Of a DNA stretch of 64,000 bases, positions 17,939-26,134 are shown one piece after another. The notes under the pieces were generated by a model that was not told where the DNA came from, searched no databases, and worked only from the letters and a program-made list of their open reading frames with translations. The position numbers and the translations under genes were made by a program. Position 1 is the first letter of the stretch; every line of letters begins with the position of its first letter. This DNA is from Segatella buccae ATCC 33574 (lineage in GTDB: Bacteria; Bacteroidota; Bacteroidia; Bacteroidales; Bacteroidaceae), in assembly GCF_000184945.1 (NCBI RefSeq), contig NZ_GL586311.1:2086598-2150597 (forward strand). The letters run 5' to 3'.

Positions 17939-17995
17939 CCTTTCCGCCGCCATTGTGATTTTCGGGGTGACGGCGGGGCTGTTTGCCAACACAGA

Positions 17996-18910
17996 ATGGA
18001 ACCATTCAAAGTACATATATTAGGTTGTGGCAGTGCTTTGCCCACCTTGAAGCACAATGCCACATCGCAGGTTGTCGAGATACGCGAAAAGCTTTTTATG
18101 GTAGATTGCGGTGAGGGCACACAGATGCAGTTACGCCGTTCTCATATTCGTTTTACGAAAATCTCGGCCGTTTTCATCTCACATCTTCACGGGGATCATT
18201 GCTTCGGACTCATCGGTATGATTTCCACCTTCGGTATGCTTGGCCGCACGGCCTCGCTCCATGTCTATGCCCCAGAGGCTTTGGGCCCCATGCTGCAGAG
18301 TCAGCTCGACTTGTTTTGTCAAGGTTTGGAGTTCGAGGTGGTGTTCCACGCCGTCGATCCGAAGGTCAACAAGGTGGTGTACGAGGATCGGAGCCTAACC
18401 GTTGAAACCATTCCTTTGAATCACCGCACCCCTTGTTGCGGTTATCTGTTCCGGGAGAAATCCACCCTTCCACACATTCGTCGCGACATGATAGACTTCT
18501 ATCACATCCCCGTCAGTCAGATCAACAATATCAAGGCCGGGGCCGATTGGATCACCCCGGAAGGCACGGTGGTGCCTAATGCCCGGCTGGTGACCCCGGC
18601 TGACGCTCCACGCAGCTATGCCTTTTGCAGCGACACGCGCTATATGCCTCACTTGCATGAACTGCTTGCCGGTGTGACCACGCTCTATCATGAGAGCACG
18701 TATGCCGATGATATGGCCGACAGAGCTCGGAAATATTACCACTCCACGGCCTCCCAAGCCGCCCGCGTGGCCCGGGACGCACACGTGGGGAAGCTGATTT
18801 TAGGCCATTACAGTGCTCGTTATGATAGCGAATCGGCCATCCTTGCCGATGCCCGCAAAGTCTTTCCCAATAGTTTTCTTTCCAACGAAGGACTTGTCTT
18901 CAATGTCTGA
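17996..18910 (+). CDS. rnz: Ribonuclease Z
   Basis: Zinc phosphodiesterase that cleaves the 3' trailer of tRNA precursors. It has 304 aa, a typical length for the short form. The N-terminus KVHILGCGSALPT and the MBL zinc motif HLHGDH (63-68) are visible. PLNHRTPCCGY carries the flexible-arm side, SDTR and HESTYAD the later metal ligands, and GHYSARY the final His motif. It lies 57 nt after the lipoprotein and may share the mazG transcript. Confidence 0.96.
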   Translation: MEPFKVHILGCGSALPTLKHNATSQVVEIREKLFMVDCGEGTQMQLRRSHIRFTKISAVFISHLHGDHCFGLIGMISTFGMLGRTASLHVYAPEALGPMLQSQLDLFCQGLEFEVVFHAVDPKVNKVVYEDRSLTVETIPLNHRTPCCGYLFREKSTLPHIRRDMIDFYHIPVSQINNIKAGADWITPEGTVVPNARLVTPADAPRSYAFCSDTRYMPHLHELLAGVTTLYHESTYADDMADRARKYYHSTASQAARVARDAHVGKLILGHYSARYDSESAILADARKVFPNSFLSNEGLVFNV

Positions 18911-18960
18911 CCATTTTGTCCGTAGCCTTGTGACAGCCGATCAGTGCCGGTTGCTGCTCA

Positions 18961-19539
18961 TTATGCGGTCAAATGGCTGATGAGTATTTTCGTGCCTATG
19001 AGGCAAAGAATGATGCCGCCGGCCAATTCCGGTTGCAGGCGGTGGTTGATGCTCCGCCCGAATCTGATGCCAAGCAGTGTGCCTGTGAAGCTCAAGACAA
19101 CCGATACTCCCCCAATCATGGCCAATGGCAGCGCGAGTTGTGACAGATTGCGGTAGCCGATGAAGGCAAATGTTATGCCCACAGCCAGTGCGTCGATGCT
19201 TGTGGCTATAGCTAAGAGTAGTTGGGTCTTGATTTTCTGTGGGTTGAAATGATGTTCTTTTTCCTCGGGTTGTAGGGCTTCTTTGATCATTCTAATGCCC
19301 AAAAAGGCCAATAGGCCAAATGCCAGCCAATGGTCGTAGGCTTCAATGTGATGGGCAAAGCGTCTGGCAACTGCCCACCCGATGAGTGGCATGAAAGCCT
19401 GAAAGAGTCCGAAGAAGAAACTCATTTGCAGAATGACTCGCCAAGTTTTCTGCCGGATGATGACACCGCTGACTATCGAGATGGTGAAACAATCCATAGC
19501 CAAGGCTACAGAGAGGAAAAAGAGATCGAGTGTACTCAT
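18961..19539 (-). CDS. mntP: Manganese efflux pump MntP family
   Basis: 192-aa inner-membrane protein with six predicted helices, exporting Mn(II). The duplicated motif with membrane Asp is present: AMDCFTISIVSG near residue 15 and TSIDALAVGITFA near 110. A charged cytoplasmic loop (QPEEKEHHFNPQK) separates the halves. ATG 19539 fits the family N-terminus; a longer frame to 19635 runs across the promoter. The leader is only about 13 nt, so no yybP-ykoY manganese riboswitch can fit. Confidence 0.9.
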   Translation of the reverse strand: MSTLDLFFLSVALAMDCFTISIVSGVIIRQKTWRVILQMSFFFGLFQAFMPLIGWAVARRFAHHIEAYDHWLAFGLLAFLGIRMIKEALQPEEKEHHFNPQKIKTQLLLAIATSIDALAVGITFAFIGYRNLSQLALPLAMIGGVSVVLSFTGTLLGIRFGRSINHRLQPELAGGIILCLIGTKILISHLTA

Positions 19540-19556
19540 AATGTTTCTTGCGAGTG

Positions 19557-19587
19557 CAAAGGTACGATAAAGTGAAGATAAAACAAA
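19557..19587 (-). promoter_or_regulatory. Promoter of mntP
   Basis: Minus strand: -33 TTTG (19584-19587), a 19-nt spacer, and -7 TACCTTTG (19557-19564). ATG follows 18 nt after the -7 motif. Confidence 0.85.
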
Positions 19588-19866
19588 AGAAAAGCATGTT
19601 TTTGTTTTTCTTCTTTTAGGAAATGCTTGTCTCAAGATATAGTAAGAAACCTACCGACATTTAGAAAACACCTTACATGTGCCGATAGCCCCAAAATATA
19701 GCGATGGCTTTTGGAGGCTTTTGAATGTCGGCTTTTGTTGTTTTTGTTTGTCGCGGAGCCCAAACGGCAAGGTGAAACGGGTACACTTGGAAGCCGGAAG
19801 AGGCCGACTTGGAGACCCGAATGGGCCGGATGAGAAGGCTGTTTGGGCTCCGGTAGGGGGCAAGAC

Positions 19867-19897
19867 GGAAAAAAGGGGGCACGTAAGTGCCCCCTTT
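19867..19897 (-). terminator. GC-rich hairpin with T-run, immediately after the element A promoter
   Basis: GGGGGCAC pairs with GTGCCCCC (19875-19882 with 19887-19894) around a 4-nt loop, extended by AAA/TTT. On the minus strand six T residues follow. It could end prs transcription or truncate any RNA begun at 19900. Confidence 0.75.
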
Positions 19898-19904
19898 GCT
19901 ATTG

Positions 19905-19935
19905 CAAAGATACGATATAAATCGTCCAAATGCAA
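19905..19935 (-). promoter_or_regulatory. Promoter of element A
   Basis: Minus strand: -33 TTG (19933-19935), a 20-nt spacer, and -7 TATCTTTG (19905-19912). It is identical in layout to the element B promoter (25 of 31 bases the same from -33 through -7). Confidence 0.75.
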
Positions 19936-20073
19936 GTGCGTGGTTATTTTCCTTGACAATATGCGGTAAGACGCTACGGCTTGATTTTGCCTTGCTGACA
20001 AAGGTTACGGGCTGTATCGTCTGCCTCTATGGTTGACATGGAAGCCGTCCCGACAGCATTTTCGGCCGGAGGC

Positions 20074-21012
20074 CTATACCAGATATTGTGAGGAGATGCT
20101 TTCGTTGTTGACCACCCGTTTGATGGTCTCGGCAAACATGTCGGCCACGGAGAGCTGCTTCACTTTGGCACTGCGCTGAGAGTAGGGAATGGAGTCGGTG
20201 AAAACGATTTCTTCAAGTGCCGAATTTTGGACGCGCTCTGATGCCGGACCGCTCATGACGCAGTGCGACGCACAGGCCCTTACGCTCTTTGCGCCGGCAG
20301 CCTTCATGATATCGGCGGCTTTGGTGATGGTTCCGGCTGTGTCCACCATGTCGTCTACCACGATGACATTCTTGTCTTTCACGTCACCGATAATCTGCAT
20401 ACTCTCGACCACGTTGGCACGTGCGCGGGTCTTGTTGCACAGCACCAGCGGACAACCCAGATACTTGGCATAGGTGTTGGCACGCTTGGATCCGCCGACA
20501 TCGGGAGAAGCGATCACGAGGTCTTTCAACTTGAGCGACTGGAGATAGGGCAGGATGACCCCGGAAGCGTAGAGATGATCCACCGGAACATTGAAAAAAC
20601 CTTGAATCTGGTCGGCATGCAAGTCCATCGTGATCAGCCGGTCAATGCCGGCCACACTCAGCAAGTCGGCCACCAGCTTGGCACCGATGCTCACTCTCGG
20701 CTTGTCTTTGCGGTCTTGCCGGGCCCAACCGAAATAGGGAATCACGGCGATGACATTGCGTGCCGAAGCTCGTTTGGCTGCATCGATCATCAGGAGAAGT
20801 TCCATGAGATTGTCCGAATTGGGGAAGGTGCTCTGCACAAGGAACACGTCGCGTCCGCGGATAGATTCTTCGTAGGATACGGCAAATTCTCCATCGGAAA
20901 ACCTTGTAACGACCAGATTGCCAAGCGGGCAACCCAAACTGGTACAAATTTTCTCTGCAAGGTATCTCGTGCTTGTACCGGAGAATACCAAAAAAGAGTT
21001 TTGTTGACTCAT
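20074..21012 (-). CDS. prs: Ribose-phosphate pyrophosphokinase
   Basis: Makes PRPP from ribose 5-phosphate and ATP for nucleotide, histidine and tryptophan synthesis. The start at 21012 gives 312 aa, the standard length, and the family N-terminus (FLVFSGTSTRYLAEKI); the frame is open to 21150 but lacks similarity there. Motifs: FSDGE near 38, PYFGWARQDRK (92-102), TMDLHADQIQGFF (128-140) and the PRPP loop VVDDMVDTAGT near 215. It lies 41 nt after the ThiE-like gene and is probably cotranscribed with it. Confidence 0.97.
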   Translation of the reverse strand: MSQQNSFLVFSGTSTRYLAEKICTSLGCPLGNLVVTRFSDGEFAVSYEESIRGRDVFLVQSTFPNSDNLMELLLMIDAAKRASARNVIAVIPYFGWARQDRKDKPRVSIGAKLVADLLSVAGIDRLITMDLHADQIQGFFNVPVDHLYASGVILPYLQSLKLKDLVIASPDVGGSKRANTYAKYLGCPLVLCNKTRARANVVESMQIIGDVKDKNVIVVDDMVDTAGTITKAADIMKAAGAKSVRACASHCVMSGPASERVQNSALEEIVFTDSIPYSQRSAKVKQLSVADMFAETIKRVVNNESISSQYLV

Positions 21013-21053
21013 TCTCTTGTTGTTTTTATGTGTAGGTTTTATACTTGTCTTTT

Positions 21054-21662
21054 TTATTCTACCGCCTTCCTCAGTTTGTTGAAGTGGTTGATGAGTTGCA
21101 GATAGTCGGTTTCGTTGTGGATGTCGAAACGGTTCCAGAGGTCTCCGCATACCACTACGCCTCCGAATCCCAACTGCTTGGCCAGCTTCACATTCTCCAG
21201 ACTCATGCCTCCCAGCGCATACACATGCTTGTCGATGAGACCGCGGTGGGCGGCATCTTCAAGCTCATTGAGATTGAAAGACGATTTCTCGCTCGGATAC
21301 TCAATGCAGTCGAAAATGTTTTTGAGGAATACATAGTTGAACTTGCGCTTGGCCTCTTTCAGCCGCTTTGTCTCCGTGCATGTGGCACTCATCTTGCCTT
21401 TATAGCCCTTGGGGGCTTCCTGAAAGGCATCGTCGAGATGAATGCCTGCCAGGTCATATTCGTTTTTTAAATAGAAGTGGTCGTGTACGGTGATTTTTCG
21501 GTAAGTCTCTTCCGGCAATAATGACAGGAGGCGCTCGGAGTACATCGGAGACGAATCGGGCTTGTTCAGATGCAGATTGTCCATTCCCTCCTCGAAGAGC
21601 GTGGCTAAAATCTTGTCTTCTTCCACAAAAAATGTGGATTTGGTCATTATCACTAACTTCAT
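21054..21662 (-). CDS. ThiE/TenI-like TIM-barrel protein
   Basis: 202 aa. Start at ATG 21662 (MKLVIMTKSTFFVEEDK). The fold pattern fits the thiamine-phosphate synthase/TenI superfamily: DNLHLNKPD, ITVHDHFYLKNEYDLAGIHL, VYALGGMSLENV and GFGGVVVCGDLW (C-terminal phosphate-binding Gly segments). It is divergent from true ThiE and has no thi neighbours, so a thiamine role is only possible. It is cotranscribed with prs, which might hint at nucleotide or PRPP metabolism; this is inference. Confidence 0.7.
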   Translation of the reverse strand: MKLVIMTKSTFFVEEDKILATLFEEGMDNLHLNKPDSSPMYSERLLSLLPEETYRKITVHDHFYLKNEYDLAGIHLDDAFQEAPKGYKGKMSATCTETKRLKEAKRKFNYVFLKNIFDCIEYPSEKSSFNLNELEDAAHRGLIDKHVYALGGMSLENVKLAKQLGFGGVVVCGDLWNRFDIHNETDYLQLINHFNKLRKAVE

Positions 21663-21686
21663 TGTTATATACCAACTTTTCCAATG

Positions 21687-21694
21687 CAAAAGTA
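21687..21694 (-). promoter_or_regulatory. -7 promoter element of the ThiE-like/prs operon
   Basis: Minus strand TACTTTTG, 25 nt upstream of the start codon at 21662. No clear -33. Confidence 0.65.
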
Positions 21695-21737
21695 TTAAAA
21701 AACTTTTAAACGGGCAATTATATTCGTGATAAAAAGC

Positions 21738-21745
21738 TATCTTTG
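21738..21745 (+). promoter_or_regulatory. -7 promoter element before nspC
   Basis: TATCTTTG on the plus strand, 223 nt before the nspC start. Confidence 0.6.
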
Positions 21746-21968
21746 CATCAATTTAGCAAATATAGGCAAGAACGGGAATTGCGACTCGTCTGATTTCTGT
21801 GTTTGTCAGGGTTGCCCACGCTCTCTGTTAGTGGGATTGGCAGACTGTGCAGGCAGGAGATGGGGATGTGATGTTCCCTTTGTTCCTTTCAACTCTTGAA
21901 GTTGATTTTGCGGAACTTAGATAATAATTAAGGTGTGAATTTTTTGAACCCCACCCGAGACAAATGAT
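21746..21968 (+). other. Long structured leader of nspC
   Basis: About 220 nt of untranslated sequence between the -7 motif and ATG 21969. Possible pairings include CCCAC/GTGGG near 21810-21835 and a two-part hairpin GTTCC...GGAAC (21882-21916) enclosing CAACT/AGTTG. I do not recognise a known riboswitch consensus. Confidence 0.4.
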
Positions 21969-23162
21969 ATGGTGAATTTGCAGACATTCGAAGAGATAAA
22001 ACATCCCATGTATGTGCTGGAGGAAGCGCGGTTGCGTCGTAACCTCTCACTCATCAGCAGTGTGGCTGAAGCGGCCGATGTGGAAATTATATTGGCTTTT
22101 AAGGCTTATGCCTTGTGGAAGACTTTTCCTATCTTCAAGGAGTACATACAGGCCACCACGGCGAGTTCGCTGTGGGAGGCCCGGTTGGGGTATGAGGAGT
22201 TTGGGAGCAAGACCCACACGTTTTCGCCGGCATATACGGATGATGAGATCGACGAAATAGCTCGGTGTTCGAGCCACCTCACTTTCAATTCCCTCACTCA
22301 ATATGAGCGTTACCACCAACGGGTGAGGACTGTCAATTCCGGCATTAGCTGTGGCATCCGCATCAATCCCGAATATTCGGAAGTGGAGACTTTGCTTTAC
22401 AATCCTTGTGCTCCGGGCACCCGTTTCGGGGTGAGGAATGCGTTGTTGCCCGAAAAGTTGCCGACCGACATAGAAGGTTTCCATTGCCACACGCTGTGTG
22501 AGAGTGGGGCTGATGTGTTCCGTCGCACATTAACCCATATTGAAGACAAGTTTGGGGCATGGTTTTCTCAAATCAAGTGGATCAATTTCGGTGGAGGGCA
22601 TCTGATGACCCGCGCCGGTTATGACATCGACTTGCTGGTGGCTACACTCCGGGAGTTTCATGCCCGTTATCCGTGGCTGAAGGTGGTGTTGGAGCCGGGA
22701 AGTGCTTTCGCGTGGCAGACGGGCGAACTGGTATCGCAGGTGGTGGACATTGTAGGCGGCACGGATGGTGAACCGACGACGGCAATCCTCAATGTAAGTT
22801 TCACTTGCCACATGCCCGACTGTCTGGAAATGCCCTACCATCCACGGGTGAGAGGTGCGGCGACACTCGAAAGTGAGGACGTTTTTTTGCCCCAAACAAC
22901 AGAAGATGGAGGGCGGAGCTATGTCTATAGGCTTGGAGGCAATTCCTGTCTGAGTGGAGACTTCATGCGCAGTTGGGCTTTCGATCATCCGCTGCAGATT
23001 GGTGAGAATATCATCTTTGAAGATATGTTGCATTACACAACGGTGAAGACAAATACCTTCAATGGCATTTCTCATCCGGCGATAGGGTTGGTGAGATGTG
23101 ACGGGAGTCTGGAAATGCTGCGCACTTATTCTTATGCAGACTACAAGGCACGGATGGACTGA
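21969..23162 (+). CDS. nspC: Carboxynorspermidine/carboxyspermidine decarboxylase
   Basis: PLP enzyme (alanine-racemase-fold type III) that decarboxylates carboxy(nor)spermidine in the alternative spermidine pathway common in Bacteroidetes. It has 397 aa. PLP lysine Lys45 lies in LAFKAYALW. The NspC-type motifs are EGFHCHTLCESGAD, NFGGGHLMT, LEPGSAFAW, the active-site CHMPDCLEMPY, and GNSCLSGDF. The partner dehydrogenase is not in this window. The start at ATG 21969 leaves a long leader after the promoter. Confidence 0.93.
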   Translation: MVNLQTFEEIKHPMYVLEEARLRRNLSLISSVAEAADVEIILAFKAYALWKTFPIFKEYIQATTASSLWEARLGYEEFGSKTHTFSPAYTDDEIDEIARCSSHLTFNSLTQYERYHQRVRTVNSGISCGIRINPEYSEVETLLYNPCAPGTRFGVRNALLPEKLPTDIEGFHCHTLCESGADVFRRTLTHIEDKFGAWFSQIKWINFGGGHLMTRAGYDIDLLVATLREFHARYPWLKVVLEPGSAFAWQTGELVSQVVDIVGGTDGEPTTAILNVSFTCHMPDCLEMPYHPRVRGAATLESEDVFLPQTTEDGGRSYVYRLGGNSCLSGDFMRSWAFDHPLQIGENIIFEDMLHYTTVKTNTFNGISHPAIGLVRCDGSLEMLRTYSYADYKARMD

Positions 23163-23237
23163 AGCTTCCGGCTGTGTATTTATATAAATAGGTGGATGAA
23201 AAAAAACGTGTTTTACCGAAAAAAAAGCATGGAAAAG

Positions 23238-23268
23238 TTTGCAGACACAAAAAAAAGCGTTACCTTTG
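23238..23268 (+). promoter_or_regulatory. Promoter of the tRNA cluster
   Basis: -33 TTTG (23238-23241), a 19-nt spacer, and -7 TACCTTTG (23261-23268). The first tRNA starts 38 nt later. Confidence 0.85.
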
Positions 23269-23306
23269 CAACCGCATTTAGAGAAGTGTTCCTGCTAAAG
23301 GATTAT

Positions 23307-23379
<73 letters not shown>

Positions 23380-23420
23380 CAACATTCTGAATAACAGCCA
23401 ATAAAGAGATTATCTTTTAT

Positions 23421-23502
23421 GCCCAGGTGGCGGAATTGGTAGACGCGCACGTTTCAGGTGCGTGTGTTTCACGACGTGCAGGTTCGAGTCCTGTTCTGGG
23501 CA
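23421..23502 (+). tRNA. tRNA-Leu (CAG)
   Basis: 82-nt class II tRNA with a variable arm. Acceptor GCCCAGG, D-arm with GGTAGACGC, anticodon loop TTCAGGT giving CAG, T-loop TTCGAGT, discriminator A. Confidence 0.95.
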
Positions 23503-23528
23503 CAATTATTCAGAATGCTTTATATGTT

Positions 23529-23612
23529 GGAGAGGTGGCGGAATTGGTAGACGCGCTACTTTGAGGGGGTAGTGATAATTGCATCGTGGGAGTTCGAGTC
23601 TCCTCCTCTTCA
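23529..23612 (+). tRNA. tRNA-Leu (GAG)
   Basis: 84-nt class II tRNA. Acceptor GGAGAGG pairs with CCTCTTC (one G-T pair), anticodon loop TTGAGGG giving GAG, variable arm, discriminator A. Confidence 0.94.
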
Positions 23613-23631
23613 CATAATGATAGTTTTTTAG

Positions 23632-23704
<73 letters not shown>

Positions 23705-23729
23705 CTTTTTTAGGAAAACATACTCATAC

Positions 23730-24278
23730 ATGAATCTATATTTAAGATATTTTGATAGGGAAACATTAGCTTATAATGTAGAAGAAGCTTTAGATTTTTT
23801 GTACAATATCCCCGAGATTGGCTTGGATGCAAATCTGATTGCTGATATTCGTGAATATGCGAATAGCGATGTGATGTATCCTAAAAGATATAAGGTGCGC
23901 CCACGTGTTTATTTTATCATCATCAAGACGGTGGCTGCCACCATGCAGGATTTTAAGGAGAAAAAGGCCGTACGGCAATCAAGTGAACCCAATTCTTTCC
24001 GGCACGACCAGTCAGCCAGCACATTGCTCCGACTTAATGAACACCGCCCCGGGTGGTATGAGGCCGAGTTTGATTTCAAACGGGTGGTGACTATCCCGTC
24101 TACGGGCAAGCATGAATATCGTGACACGCACTTTGCGGCCCGGATGAAGGCCACTTCCGGACAAGATTGCTACAATCGTGTGGTTGAGCATTTGCGTGGC
24201 AGAGTGGACAGCCGTAGTCAGTTCCCTTCGATGAAAGGCAAGAACTTCAGGTTCAAGTATCTTGGCATGTGGAAGTAA
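23730..24278 (+). CDS. Conserved-looking hypothetical protein
   Basis: 182 aa. ATG 23730 is taken because the longer frame runs back through tRNA-Gly. The N-terminal half is helical and acidic (MNLYLRYFDRETLAYNVEEALDFL begins it), and the second half is basic with a GKHEYRDTHFAARMKA segment. There is no signal peptide or membrane segment. I do not recognise a family. It lies 22 nt before ssb and is likely cotranscribed with ssb-gldE. Confidence 0.8.
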   Translation: MNLYLRYFDRETLAYNVEEALDFLYNIPEIGLDANLIADIREYANSDVMYPKRYKVRPRVYFIIIKTVAATMQDFKEKKAVRQSSEPNSFRHDQSASTLLRLNEHRPGWYEAEFDFKRVVTIPSTGKHEYRDTHFAARMKATSGQDCYNRVVEHLRGRVDSRSQFPSMKGKNFRFKYLGMWK

Positions 24279-24300
24279 GACGGTCTTAACGCGTGTTGCT

Positions 24301-24744
24301 ATGAACAAGGTGATGTTGATTGGAAATGTTGGTAAGGATCCGCTAGTGAGGTATTACGATGCCGATCAGGCGGTGGCGCAAGTGTCTTTTGCCACAAGCG
24401 AGCGTTCCTATACGCTTCCCAATGGTACTGTAGTACCCGAACGCACCGAGTGGCACAACCTTGTGTTCTATAAAAAACTGGCCAAATACATCGAGTCATA
24501 CGTCCATAAAGGGGATAAGCTCTATGTGGAGGGTAAGATTCGCTATCGAAGCTATGACGATAAGGCTGGGCGTAAACATTATGTCACGGAGATTGTTGTA
24601 GACACGATGGAAATGCTTTCTTATCGGGGAATGTCGGCAAACGCTGATAGTAGCGGTACACCGGCCACCGAAAATGTTTCTCGGCAGAAGCAGGAAACAA
24701 CGGATGCCGGCGAACAGGAGTCCGACAATGAACTGCCGTTTTGA
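24301..24744 (+). CDS. ssb: Single-stranded DNA-binding protein
   Basis: 147 aa. N-terminal OB fold (MNKVMLIGNVGKDPLVRYYD ... ERTEWHNLVFYKKLAKYIESYV ... GDKLYVEGKIRYRSYDDKAG), then a disordered linker. The acidic tail ends DNELPF, the protein-interaction tip of SSB. It protects ssDNA and recruits repair proteins. The start at 24301 fits the OB fold; the upstream frame is overlap. In Bacteroidetes ssb is usually followed by gldE, as here. Confidence 0.97.
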   Translation: MNKVMLIGNVGKDPLVRYYDADQAVAQVSFATSERSYTLPNGTVVPERTEWHNLVFYKKLAKYIESYVHKGDKLYVEGKIRYRSYDDKAGRKHYVTEIVVDTMEMLSYRGMSANADSSGTPATENVSRQKQETTDAGEQESDNELPF

Positions 24745-24778
24745 TATCGCCATGTCATAATCTTTTAGTCAGGGAACA

Positions 24779-26128
24779 TTGGATATAACGAGTTTTTTAG
24801 AATCTTTTTCAGATGTTAGCTTCCAAGCACCTCACCCCGGGGTGATTTTTGCCGCTTTGCTGGCTATGATGTTGCTTGTTGTTTCCGGTTTTGCCAGCGG
24901 CTCGGAAATCGCTTTTTTCAGTCTTTCTCCTTCCGATATTGACGAGGTTGACCTCGAACGTACTCCCACCGATAAAAATATCCGGATGCTACGGGAGGAT
25001 TCGGAGCGCACATTGGCGACGATTCTGATTACCAATAACTTTGTCAATGTGACCATCATCATGCTTTGCAACTTTGTTTTTGGTTCGATGGTGCATTTCG
25101 GCCCAAAGGCTTATTGGCTTGAGTTTCTCTCTATTACAATCATACTGACCTTCTTGCTTCTTCTTTTCGGTGAGATCATGCCCAAGGTCTATAGCAGGCA
25201 AGAGCCTTTGCGATTTTGCCGGAGAACGGTGGGTGGCATACTTGTTTTAAGAAAAATATTCTGGCCGTTGGAGTCGTTGCTTATCCATAGCGGTGTGATT
25301 GCTGAAAAGATTGTACAGAAAGAAAAGCATCTGCTGAGTGTAGATGATTTGGAACAAGCTTTGGAGTTGACGGATAAAGAAGAGATAAAAGACGAGCAAA
25401 GCATCTTGCAGGGAATCATCCGCTTTGGAGATGAAACTGCTAAGGAGGTGATGACCAGTAGGCAGGACATCGTTGATTTGGATATCCGGTCGAGTTATAC
25501 CGATGTTTTGAAGTGTATTGTCGAAAATAATTATAGTCGGATCCCAGTCTATCAGAACAATACGGACAATATCCGTGGAGTGTTGTATATCAAGGATTTG
25601 TTGCCCCATTTGTCCAAGCCTGCCTCTTTCCGTTGGCAGAGTCTGATTCGCCCTCCCTACTTTGTTCCAGAGACGAAGAAGATAGATGACCTTTTGCGGG
25701 AATTTCAAGAAAACAGAGTGCATATTGCTATCGTCGTAGATGAGTTTGGAGGAACAAGCGGACTCGTGACCTTGGAGGATATTCTGGAGGAGATTGTCGG
25801 TGAAATCAATGACGAATATGACGAAGAGGAAAAGAACTACTCGAAGTTGAATTACAATACGTATATTTTTGAAGGCAAGACACTTCTGAGCGATTTCTGC
25901 AAGATATTGAATATCGGCGACGAGGAGTTCTCCGAAGTGGAGGGTGATGCGGATACGCTTGCCGGTCTGCTGCTTGAAATAAAAGGTGATTTCCCCAGTG
26001 TCTACGAGAAGCTGAACTATAAGAACTACAGTTTTGAGATCATGGAAGTTGAAGACCGTCGAATCAGTAAGGTGAAAGTTATTGTGCATCCGTTGCCCAA
26101 ATCTGAAATCGAGGAGAAAGAAAAGTAG
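24779..26128 (+). CDS. gldE: GldE, CNNM/CBS-domain membrane protein (TTG start)
   Basis: 449 aa. DUF21 membrane domain (residues ~20-195, about three helices and a re-entrant region, starting LLAMMLLVVSGFASGSEIAFFSLS). A CBS pair (~205-330, MTSRQDIVDLDI and VDEFGGTSGLVTLEDILEEIVGEI) and a C-terminal CorC/HlyC domain follow. Related CNNM/CorC proteins are linked to Mg2+ transport; in gliding Bacteroidetes GldE supports gliding and lipoprotein secretion. A stop codon at 24758-24760 excludes any upstream start, so TTG 24779 is the likely initiator. It is coupled to ssb and the PPTase gene. Confidence 0.92.
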   Translation: MDITSFLESFSDVSFQAPHPGVIFAALLAMMLLVVSGFASGSEIAFFSLSPSDIDEVDLERTPTDKNIRMLREDSERTLATILITNNFVNVTIIMLCNFVFGSMVHFGPKAYWLEFLSITIILTFLLLLFGEIMPKVYSRQEPLRFCRRTVGGILVLRKIFWPLESLLIHSGVIAEKIVQKEKHLLSVDDLEQALELTDKEEIKDEQSILQGIIRFGDETAKEVMTSRQDIVDLDIRSSYTDVLKCIVENNYSRIPVYQNNTDNIRGVLYIKDLLPHLSKPASFRWQSLIRPPYFVPETKKIDDLLREFQENRVHIAIVVDEFGGTSGLVTLEDILEEIVGEINDEYDEEEKNYSKLNYNTYIFEGKTLLSDFCKILNIGDEEFSEVEGDADTLAGLLLEIKGDFPSVYEKLNYKNYSFEIMEVEDRRISKVKVIVHPLPKSEIEEKEK

Positions 26129-26134
26129 AGGGAA

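Larger units (their letters stand above)
19637..19935 (-). ncRNA. Element A: orphan promoter-hairpin element, candidate noncoding RNA
   Basis: A ~299-nt noncoding element whose paralogue lies at 35106-35414. In order on the minus strand it has a promoter (19935-19905), a hairpin with T-run (19897-19867) and the arm GGAGCCCAAAC (19851-19841). The matching arm GTTTGGGCTCC is at 19765-19755, and the end is TTCTTACTATAT (19648-19637). The 11-bp arms pair perfectly around a 75-nt loop. No start codon or protein-like frame is shared with the paralogue. It lies between prs and mntP, on their strand. Function unknown; could be a small RNA, an attenuator or a dispersed repeat. Confidence 0.55.

Noticed and set aside
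19540..19600. Manganese (yybP-ykoY) riboswitch upstream of mntP
   Set aside because: The promoter leaves only about 13 nt of leader, too short for the aptamer.
19651..20001. 116-codon minus-strand frame over element A
   Set aside because: It runs through the promoter and hairpin, and its frame through the conserved GTTTGGGCT segment differs from that of the paralogous element.
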